Part shown: one piece after another, positions 57,964 through 64,000 of the stretch
How positions within the stretch are numbered: the stretch's first letter is position 1
Layout: the number at the start of each line of letters is the position of its first letter
NCBI GenBank assembly: GCA_042408875.1
Contig: JBHOQS010000002.1
Location: 309,643 to 373,642 of the forward strand
Direction: 5' to 3'
Length of the DNA stretch: 64,000 nucleotides
Source: JBHOQS01 sp042408875
GTDB taxonomy: Bacteria > Chloroflexota > UBA11872 > JBHOQS01
The notes under the pieces: model-generated
What the model saw: only the letters and a program-made list of their open reading frames with translations
The model's database searches: none
What the model was told of the DNA's origin: nothing
Translations under genes and position numbers: made by a program

Positions 57964-59433
57964 TTACTCGCGGAACGCCTCGGCGGGTCCCCAAGGTGCC
58001 AGGGCCACCGTCCCGTACGGATTGAAGATAATATCGTCCTCTCGCCCGTTAAAGCGCCACATCTTGCGCACCAACGCACGCTTGATCTCCTGATACTCCG
58101 GCCGGTCGGCGACGTTGACAAGCTCATACGGGTCGGTGCGCAGATTGTAGAGCTCGTCGAAGTCGAAGCCGTTGTACACGTACTTAAACTCACGCGTCTG
58201 TACGATACGCTGGCTGTAGTACAGCTCCACACCGTTGAACTGGCTGTAAAACGCATCCGGCCAATCTTCCGGCTCTTCCCCGCGCAGGAAGGGTACCAGG
58301 CTACGGCCGGTCAGGTTCGATGGGGGCTGGAGACCGGCCAGCTCCATGAACGTCGGCGCGAAGTCTGCCAGCGTGATAAAGGCGTCCACCTCGCGGCCAG
58401 GTCGGGCGATGCCCTCAGGCCAGCGCATGATGCACGGCACGTTGTACGCCTCGCGAAAGGCCGGCACGCCCTTCAGGTACAGGCCGTGGGCGCCACAGTA
58501 GTCGCCGTGGTCTGACAGAAAGATCACCAGCGTTCGGTCCGCCTGCCCGGTAGCATCGAGCGCATCCAGCACCTCTCCCAACAGGGCATCTTCCATCGTG
58601 CAATACGCCCAGTAGTGCGCAATCGACTCGCGCACTTCCTCCTCGCTCAACTGCCCCCAGTACTGCCGTCGCATGCGCTGGTACACGCGCGGCTTATCTT
58701 CGAGAGCATCATGAAAGTTTGGCGGCAGAGGAACACGCGCCGGGTCGTACATGCGCACGAAGCGCTCAGGCACTACAAAGGGATCGTGCGGACCGTGTGG
58801 GCCGATGTAGAGGCACCACGGTGCGTCCTGCTGCGCCAGCCGCGGCAGCGCTTGCAGGGTAGACTGCACCACCCGATAGTCGCGGGTATCCTCGTAGCCC
58901 TTGGGCCCGCCATCCGGCCGCGTGTCGTACAACTGGTAGTGACCCCACCCGGGCCGCAGGATCTGGCCGCGCCGCCGCGGGCCGCTCTGCTCGGGCTCGC
59001 CGGCCAGCCTGCGCCACTGCTCCAGCGAGCGGTGCATGTAGCTGCCCTTCCCGGCGGTGATCACGAGCTCCTCCCAGCCACGGTCCCCTGGGTTCTCCTC
59101 GTTGCTGACGTGCCATTTGCCGGCATAGGCCAAGTTGTAGCCGGCCTCGCGCAGCGCCTCGGAGAACATGCGCACGCCAGGATAGAGGGCGCGATGGATC
59201 GCTGTCGGGTTACTAACGTTATTGTAGATGCCATGGCGGCTAGGATATAGCCCGGTCATAAACGTCGCCCGCGAGGGACAGCAGTGCGCCGTCGGACAGT
59301 AGGCGTTCTGAAAGAACACCCCCTGGCTGGCCAAGCGCGCGGCATTGGGAGTGATACAGGGATGATCTGGATGAACGACAGCAGCCTGCTCCTGGTCGGT
59401 CATGAAGATCAGGATGTTCGGCGGGCGTGGCAC
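57964..59433 (-). CDS. Arylsulfatase-family enzyme
   Basis: A 489-residue sulfatase of the alkaline-phosphatase superfamily, probably acting on sulfated sugars. The formylglycine site is C51-C-P-S-R in H-C-C-P-S-R-A-T-F-M-T-G, with metal ligands in M-T-D-Q-E-Q near the start and in F-L-S-D-H-G-D-Y. It has no signal peptide, so it is probably cytoplasmic and works on imported oligosaccharides. No formylglycine-generating enzyme gene is in the window. It is upstream of the binding-protein gene. Confidence 0.88.
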   Translation of the reverse strand: MPRPPNILIFMTDQEQAAVVHPDHPCITPNAARLASQGVFFQNAYCPTAHCCPSRATFMTGLYPSRHGIYNNVSNPTAIHRALYPGVRMFSEALREAGYNLAYAGKWHVSNEENPGDRGWEELVITAGKGSYMHRSLEQWRRLAGEPEQSGPRRRGQILRPGWGHYQLYDTRPDGGPKGYEDTRDYRVVQSTLQALPRLAQQDAPWCLYIGPHGPHDPFVVPERFVRMYDPARVPLPPNFHDALEDKPRVYQRMRRQYWGQLSEEEVRESIAHYWAYCTMEDALLGEVLDALDATGQADRTLVIFLSDHGDYCGAHGLYLKGVPAFREAYNVPCIMRWPEGIARPGREVDAFITLADFAPTFMELAGLQPPSNLTGRSLVPFLRGEEPEDWPDAFYSQFNGVELYYSQRIVQTREFKYVYNGFDFDELYNLRTDPYELVNVADRPEYQEIKRALVRKMWRFNGREDDIIFNPYGTVALAPWGPAEAFRE

Positions 59434-59630
59434 GCATACCTCCTCATCCCAGCATATACAGGCTTGGATAGGCTAAGAGCGGTGGGTATGGCACCTCACG
59501 CCTAATGGTGCCGGAGCAGCGTCCGGCTGTCAACAGAGCGCCTCGCGTCCTCGCGTCTCACAGGTTCCCAGGGCGAGGCTGGCCGTCATGCCTGGCCCTC
59601 TCCGCGGGAGGAAGGCACGGTGTGCTAGTC

Positions 59631-60587
59631 TCACACCGCCAGCTCCTGTGCGGTCTGCCCCATCACCTGGGTGACCAGCTCAGCCAGCATCTGGATGAAG
59701 AGCGGATGGGTGCCCACGGTGGGCACGCGGATCATCCGCAGGCCAAGCTCCTGCGCTGCCCGCTGCGCCTCGACGTCCAGGTCATAGAGCACCTCCACGT
59801 TGTCGCACAGGAACCCGACGGGAATGACGACGACCGTCTGTGCGCCGCGCTGTTTCACCTCAGCGAGGCGATCTGCTACTTCAGGCTCCAGCCACGGCGT
59901 GCGCGGATCCCCGCTACGGCTCTGGTAGCCGACCATCCAGTCGGGCGCAGCCAGCAGGGCAGCCACACCCGCAGCCGTCTCATGCACTTGAGTAGCATAG
60001 GTCTCAGCCCCCGGCATACGCGCCGGGATAGAATGCGCTGTGAACACCAGGGGGACGCTGGCCGGCCAGGCACCGCGGCCGAAGCCCGTCGCTTCTTCAA
60101 CACGCTGCGCCAGGGCTTCCAGAAAGAGCGGGTGAGTGTGCCAGGGCGGCGGATAGATGACCTCAGGGCCGCTCCCGCCCAAGGCAGCGCGAGCGCGCTC
60201 GACATCCTGCTGATAGCGCTCCCAGCTCGTCTGGGCCCGATGCGGTGCCAGGATGATCCCGAGACACCGCCGCACACCATCCTGGCGCATCTGCGCCAGC
60301 GTCTCCTGGAGAAAGGGATGCCAGTTGCGCATACCTATATAGACCGGTAGCGGCATGCCGCGCGCTGCCAGGGCCGCCTGGAGCGCCCAGGCCTGCTCGC
60401 GCGTAGAGCGATTGTAGGGCGAGGAGCCTCCCACTACCTCGTAGTGATGGGCTACCTCCTGAAGACGCTGCTCGGGCACACTCTGGCCGCGCACGACGTT
60501 GCGCAGGAACGGCCAAACATCTTCGGGCTTCTCCGGCCCGCCAAAGCCGATAAACAAAACCGCATCGATCGGTCGCAAGCTCTGCAT
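59631..60587 (-). CDS. hemH: Ferrochelatase (HemH/CpfC type)
   Basis: A 318-residue ferrochelatase, inserting iron into a porphyrin for haem. Family signs are A-V-L-F-I-G-F-G-G-P-E, H-Y-E-V-V-G-G-S-S-P-Y-N, metal-binding histidine in F-T-A-H-S-I-P, Y-Q-S-R-S-G-D-P-R-T-P-W-L-E-P, and G-F-L-C-D-N-V-E-V-L-Y-D-L-D. The form resembles coproporphyrin ferrochelatases more than mitochondrial enzymes. No other haem genes are near. It diverges from the enolase-superfamily gene across a repeat-rich gap. Confidence 0.92.
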   Translation of the reverse strand: MQSLRPIDAVLFIGFGGPEKPEDVWPFLRNVVRGQSVPEQRLQEVAHHYEVVGGSSPYNRSTREQAWALQAALAARGMPLPVYIGMRNWHPFLQETLAQMRQDGVRRCLGIILAPHRAQTSWERYQQDVERARAALGGSGPEVIYPPPWHTHPLFLEALAQRVEEATGFGRGAWPASVPLVFTAHSIPARMPGAETYATQVHETAAGVAALLAAPDWMVGYQSRSGDPRTPWLEPEVADRLAEVKQRGAQTVVVIPVGFLCDNVEVLYDLDVEAQRAAQELGLRMIRVPTVGTHPLFIQMLAELVTQVMGQTAQELAV

Positions 60588-60908
60588 CGCAGCGATCCTT
60601 CCTCAGTGAGCCTCATTGGGGGTCGCATTAGGCCTCATCGAAGCCTCGTTGAAGCTCCCATGGAAGCTTCAAAAGCTTCAGAAGCTCTTGAAGCTTCAGA
60701 AGCTTCAAGAGAGCTATCGCTCACATCGCTCACAATGGTATGCGCGCCATGGCGCCGCTGGCAAGCGGCCTCGCAGCGCCATGGCAGCAGCGGTTGAGCC
60801 GTGAGCAGCGTCGGAGTATCATCGGCGCGCACGCGGGCAGCGCAGGCCGCCCGCTATGGCGCCTGGGATCAGTACTGGCGCAGAGAGAAAGAGAAGAGAG
60901 AGGCAGGC
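60588..60908. other. Divergent gap with GAAGCTTC repeats and a 13-base inverted repeat
   Basis: The gap between hemH and the enolase-superfamily gene contains many copies of GAAGCTTC or AAGCTTCA (60661-60711). A perfect inverted repeat, CTCTTGAAGCTTC at 60685-60697 and its complement at 60699-60711 with one base between, sits at its centre. This looks like an operator or a hairpin. Several frames read through the repeats as Lys/Leu/Gln or Glu/Ala/Ser runs, but no start or ribosome site supports a gene. Confidence 0.6.
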
Positions 60909-62048
60909 ATGAAGATCACACGCGTCGAGACCTTACCGATCGACCGCTATCTCTTTGTGCGGGTGCATACCGATGAAGGCATCACCGGCCTGGGGGAGTC
61001 CGGCACCTGGGGCTACCTCGAAGCATCGGAGGCAGTGATCCGGAAGTTCGCTCAGTATCTGGTCGGGCAGGACCCGCTCAGGAGCGAGCACCACTGGCAG
61101 TATATGTACCGCAGCAGCCACTTCCGCGGCGCGGCCATTATGGGTGCCCTGAGCGCCATCGACATCGCCCTGTGGGACATTGCTGGAAAGTACTTCGGCG
61201 TGCCTTGCTATCAGCTCTTGGGCGGCAAGGTGCGCGACAAGTGCCGCGTCTACGTGCACGTCTTCGGACGCACCAAAGAGGCGCTCATCGAGGGCTGCGT
61301 GCGGGCCAAGGAGCAGGGCTATACCGCCGTCGGACACCTTACTCCGTTCCTGGATGAGCCGCGCGATGTGCCCTATTTCCAGACCCACGCGCACAAGATG
61401 CAAGATGCCATCGAAACAGTCGCGCGGTATCGCGAGGCGGTCGGGGATGCGGTTGATCTGTGCATCGAGATCCACCGGCGGCTGACCCCGGCCGAGGCAG
61501 TAGTGCTGGCTCGCGGAATCGAGCCGTACCACCCGTTTTTCTACGAGGACCCGATCCTGCCGGACAACTTCGACGCCATGGCGCTGGTGGCGAACCATAT
61601 CACTATTCCGATCGCCACAGGCGAGCGCCTGCACACGATCCATGAGTTCGAGATGCTGCTCCAGCGCGGGGCCGTGCAGTACGTGCGCCCGGACGTGTGC
61701 ATGGCCGGCGGCCTGACCCACTGCAAGAAGATCGCCGCCCTGGCCGAAGCCCACTACGTCGGCGTGGTCCCACACAACCCGCTGAGCCCAGTGAGCACCG
61801 CCGCCTGCGTGCAGTTGGCCGCGTGCATCCCGAACTTCGCGCTGCAAGAATATCCGGGGAACGAGCACGTGCCGCCCAAGAGCGAGATCGTGAAGAACCC
61901 GCTGCGGGTGGAGAACGGCTTCCTGATCGTGCCCGATGCGCCGGGCATCGGCGTCGAGCTGGCTGAGGACGCCCAGGAGAAGTACCCGCCCCGGCCGCGG
62001 CCGGTGCAGACGCGGCTGCACGTAGACGGGTCGGTGGTCGATCAGTAG
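60909..62048 (+). CDS. Enolase-superfamily sugar-acid dehydratase (galactonate/mannonate type)
   Basis: A 379-residue mandelate-racemase/muconate-lactonizing-family enzyme. Features include H-T-D-E-G-I-T-G-L-G-E near the N-terminus, A-L-S-A-I-D-I-A-L-W-D-I-A-G-K in the cap, metal ligands in D-L-C-I-E-I-H, Y-E-D-P and A-T-G-E-R-L-H, and H-N-P-L-S-P late in the barrel. This set matches D-galactonate, D-gluconate or D-mannonate dehydratases; the exact acid cannot be told. ATG 60909 is used because G-A-G-G precedes it and the fold begins there. The UxuA-like gene lies 503 bases on. Confidence 0.85.
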   Translation: MKITRVETLPIDRYLFVRVHTDEGITGLGESGTWGYLEASEAVIRKFAQYLVGQDPLRSEHHWQYMYRSSHFRGAAIMGALSAIDIALWDIAGKYFGVPCYQLLGGKVRDKCRVYVHVFGRTKEALIEGCVRAKEQGYTAVGHLTPFLDEPRDVPYFQTHAHKMQDAIETVARYREAVGDAVDLCIEIHRRLTPAEAVVLARGIEPYHPFFYEDPILPDNFDAMALVANHITIPIATGERLHTIHEFEMLLQRGAVQYVRPDVCMAGGLTHCKKIAALAEAHYVGVVPHNPLSPVSTAACVQLAACIPNFALQEYPGNEHVPPKSEIVKNPLRVENGFLIVPDAPGIGVELAEDAQEKYPPRPRPVQTRLHVDGSVVDQ

Positions 62049-62082
62049 TTAATCAGGGAGCCAGGAAGCTGGGACGGAGGAG

Positions 62083-62451
62083 GCTGTCAACGGATTTGGG
62101 GAACGGATTACACGGATTATCCCGGGGCAGTGCTGAACTCTGGCAGTGGCGCTTGCACCGGTGGAGCGTCCCTGGAGATCGGGGCCTTGCCAGCGCGCCG
62201 CCTAGATCAATCGGCGAGCCGGGTGGCGCCAGTGCGCCCGGCCCGGGCGCACTGCGTCAGCGCCGGAGCCGGGATCGAAGGCCTGTAGCCATGCAGCAAG
62301 GTAAGCGGGGCAGAAACCGGCGCCTGATGTGCCGGCACGGTGATCTTTTCAATCCGTGCCCAGGTTCACCGGCAGGCAGGGACCGCAGGCGCTGCGCGGT
62401 GGGGAGAGGGGAAGTAATCGGTACAATCCGTTCCCCAAATCCGTTGACAGC
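62083..62451. mobile_element. MITE-like element with 27-base perfect inverted ends
   Basis: A 369-base non-coding segment bounded by perfect 27-base inverted repeats at 62083-62109 and 62425-62451. Each end contains AACGGATT twice, separated by TGGGG, and weaker pairing continues inward for about 15 bases. Inside lies a further near-perfect palindrome (62230-62254, CAGTGCGCCCGG with its complement). No ORF codes for a transposase. I see no obvious target duplication. The ends are typical of a small element mobilised in trans, or of a large intergenic hairpin. It fills most of the gap before the UxuA-like gene. Confidence 0.75.
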
Positions 62452-62482
62452 GCTTCCCCACTCTGCCAGATCGTTCATTCTC

Positions 62483-62518
62483 TTAGCAGTTAATTAGCAG
62501 TTAAGATTTAGCGGTTAA
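62483..62518 (+). repeat. Three 11-base direct repeats before the UxuA-like gene
   Basis: TTAGCAGTTAA occurs at 62483-62493 and 62494-62504, and TTAGCGGTTAA at 62508-62518. They lie in an AT-rich block 34-70 bases before the start codon, where a transcription regulator would bind. TTAAATTGATAA (62515-62526) overlaps the last copy. Confidence 0.75.
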
Positions 62519-62551
62519 ATTGATAAATCGATAAAAGGAGGTGCGCACACG

Positions 62552-63532
62552 ATGAAAGAGGGTATGCGGGTTGCTATCGGCCAGTTCAACGAGGCGACGC
62601 ACGAGCGGCTGACCTTTGCCAAACAGCTCGGCGTGAGCGGTGTGCTTCTGAATACGCCGAAGCTGCCGGGCGAGAAGCGCTGGGAGTTCATGGACTTGCT
62701 CCAGCTCCGCACGCGGGTGGAAGACTATGGCCTGCGCCTGGAGGCGCTCGAGAACACGCCGGTGAGCTTCTACGACAAAGCCATGCTCGGTCTGCCGGGC
62801 CGCGACGAGCAGATTGAGAACTACCAGGAGACCATCCGCAACATGGGCCGCGCTGGCATCCCTATCCTCGGCTACCACTGGATGCCCAACCGCGTCTGGC
62901 GCACCTCACGCTCAACCCCCGGCCGCGGCGGCGCGCAGGTCACGTCCTTTGACCTGGAGCTGGTCAAGAACGCCCCGCTCACCCATGGCCGCGTCTTCAC
63001 CGAAGAGGAAATGTGGCAGAACTACGAGTACTTCATGAAGGCCGTCGTGCCAGTGGCTGAGGAATGGGGCGTCAAGCTGGCGCTGCATCCGGATGATCCA
63101 CCGGTCGATTCGCTGGGCGGCGTGGCGCGGCTCTTTAAAGACTTCCATGGCTTCAAGAAGGCTATGGAGCTGGTGCCCAGCCCCAATAGCGGCCTGGACT
63201 TCTGCATGGGCTGCTGGTCGGAGATGGGCGACGAGCGCTCGACCGGCGTGATCAACGCCATCCGCTACTTCGGCGAGCGTGGCAAGATCTTCTACGTGCA
63301 CTTCCGTGACGTGCAGGGCACGGTGCCCAAGTTCCAGGAATGCTTCATCGGAGAGGGCAATGTCGATGTCGTCGAGGCCATGCTGACGCTTAAGCGGGTG
63401 GGCTTCACCGGCTTCATGATTGACGATCACGTGCCGCACATGATCGACGATACCGACTGGGGCCACCGCGGCCGGGCGTACGCGACCGGGTATATGATGG
63501 GGCTCCTGCGTGCCATCGAGAAGCTGGGCTGA
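62552..63532 (+). CDS. Mannonate dehydratase (UxuA-like)
   Basis: A 326-residue TIM-barrel enzyme of the UxuA type, which removes water from D-mannonate to give 2-keto-3-deoxygluconate in glucuronate breakdown. Recognisable segments are L-G-Y-H-W-M-P-N-R-V-W-R-T, L-A-L-H-P-D-D-P-P, G-L-D-F-C-M-G-C-W, and F-Y-V-H-F-R-D-V-Q-G. It is shorter than E. coli UxuA (about 390). AAAGGAGG lies 11 bases ahead of the ATG. The upstream enolase-family dehydratase may act on the same or a related acid. Confidence 0.87.
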   Translation: MKEGMRVAIGQFNEATHERLTFAKQLGVSGVLLNTPKLPGEKRWEFMDLLQLRTRVEDYGLRLEALENTPVSFYDKAMLGLPGRDEQIENYQETIRNMGRAGIPILGYHWMPNRVWRTSRSTPGRGGAQVTSFDLELVKNAPLTHGRVFTEEEMWQNYEYFMKAVVPVAEEWGVKLALHPDDPPVDSLGGVARLFKDFHGFKKAMELVPSPNSGLDFCMGCWSEMGDERSTGVINAIRYFGERGKIFYVHFRDVQGTVPKFQECFIGEGNVDVVEAMLTLKRVGFTGFMIDDHVPHMIDDTDWGHRGRAYATGYMMGLLRAIEKLG

Positions 63533-63664
63533 TCCGTGCGCAGCGAGGTAGATAGCCGCGCTGAGAGCCGCGCCGGCTGGGCCAGGCACACTGCCGCAGT
63601 ACTGCGGGTGATGTCGCGCGCCGGCCGGCGTTGTCTTCGCAGGCCATGCGCCGGCCATGCCCGG

Positions 63665-63692
63665 GTAGCGCGTCGGGGCCCCGACGCGCTAC
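63665..63692. terminator. 28-base perfect palindrome
   Basis: Fourteen-base arms, GTAGCGCGTCGGGG and its complement, meet with no spacer (63665-63678, 63679-63692). It lies between the UxuA-like stop and the end of a possible minus-strand gene, where a two-way terminator would be expected. No T-run follows in either direction. Confidence 0.6.
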
Positions 63693-63717
63693 GATGAAAG
63701 CACTGGGATCATGCACC

Positions 63718-64000
63718 TCAAGGCAGGATGCTCGCTCTGGAGGCCTGTGCAAGTGCGCCTTGCATCCCTTCCAGGTCCAGGACCGAGTGCAGGGGAGTGG
63801 CGACGCCATGCGGGTAGAAGAAGTTGAGCTGCCGGGCGTAGGCCACAAGTTCACTATCAGACGCGGTTGCAGACGGTGTGTCCGAATTGGTCCGGATGGT
63901 GTTGCTGAGTGCTCGGCTGCTGTGAACGACGGATGATCCCGGCGATGCCGCGGACCAGCGACGCTCGACCGACGGCCCCCCACCCTGCCTAGATGGCCAG
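63718..64000 (-). CDS. Possible C-terminal end of an unknown gene (partial)
   Basis: A minus-strand frame is open from the window edge to a TGA at 63718, about 93 codons. Its last part (S-E-L-V-A-Y-A-R-Q-L-N-F-F-Y-P-H-G-V-A-T-P) has ordinary residue composition and codon use; the edge-proximal part is Ser/Thr/Gly-rich, like a linker. The palindrome just beyond the stop fits a gene end. No family is recognised, and other frames are open too. Confidence 0.35.
   Translation of the reverse strand, partial: WPSRQGGGPSVERRWSAASPGSSVVHSSRALSNTIRTNSDTPSATASDSELVAYARQLNFFYPHGVATPLHSVLDLEGMQGALAQASRASILP

Noticed and set aside
62483..62518. Direct repeats as replication iterons
   Set aside because: No replication initiator gene or DnaA boxes are nearby; the position before a metabolic gene fits an operator better.
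63808..63936. Plus-strand frame starting MRVEEVELPGVGHKFTI, resembling the start of KhtT-type cation antiporter regulators
   Set aside because: The likeness stops after 17 residues, the frame ends after 42 codons, there is no ribosome site, and the overlapping minus-strand frame looks more protein-like.

Overview
The window is chromosomal DNA from a GC-rich bacterium with a high gene density, most likely a member of the Chloroflexota (Thermomicrobia-like lineages would fit). The pointers are a PafA2-family Pup-ligase-like protein, an FabI-type enoyl-ACP reductase, several Tat-type lipoprotein substrate-binding proteins, extracellular clan-A glycosidases with C-terminal Y-F-P-E-T-G-H repeats, DUF4395 next to a membrane thioredoxin, and a B-box-like zinc protein coupled to ftsY. 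The phylum is an inference from gene content. No rRNA, prophage, plasmid backbone or CRISPR array is visible.

Layout. 1-6.1 kb: the end of recG, rsmD, an AbrB/PIN toxin-antitoxin pair inside a duplicated rsmD/MFS junction, an MFS gene broken by a 16-bp tandem duplication, pcm, and accD-accA. 6.4-16 kb: an SDR, two alpha/beta hydrolases, a membrane-anchored glycosidase, small membrane proteins and a DnaB C-domain protein. 16-31 kb: fabI, a secreted glycosidase, rarA, two orphan ABC substrate-binding lipoproteins, a TrmO-FmdE-flavin reductase fusion, a purine permease and a PLP desulfhydrase-like enzyme. 31-43 kb: a C2H2 zinc-finger protein, a sugar oxidoreductase, an AT-rich island before a PafA2 gene, mazG, a decayed PIN gene, a MoxR ATPase, a beta-carbonic anhydrase, ftsY with its B-box partner, a membrane thioredoxin with DUF4395, and a Nudix hydrolase. 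43.6-52.6 kb: a tightly packed minus-strand exopolysaccharide block (LPG-synthase-like flippase, O-antigen ligase, nucleotide-sugar epimerase, a glycosidase/O-antigen-ligase fusion, a methyltransferase, a glycosidase). 53-64 kb: a GarR-like dehydrogenase, tRNA-Gly with a clear terminator, rph, a third orphan substrate-binding lipoprotein, a sulfatase, ferrochelatase, and two sugar-acid dehydratases separated by a MITE-like element.

How the genes fit together. Carbohydrate handling dominates. Four clan-A glycosidases, three sugar-type binding proteins without permeases, a sulfatase, a two-domain esterase, a Gfo/Idh dehydrogenase, a GarR-like dehydrogenase, an enolase-superfamily dehydratase and a UxuA-like dehydratase suggest breakdown of sulfated or acetylated polysaccharides and uronates. 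The 43.6-52.6 kb block appears to build and trim an extracellular polysaccharide.

The clearest oddities are the glycosidase/O-antigen-ligase fusion, the three-domain TrmO fusion, an apparent AUA start, a 369-bp element with 27-bp perfect inverted ends, and a recurrent signature of 11-20 bp tandem duplications, two of which fall in broken genes. All assignments were made by reading the sequence; no database search was run.
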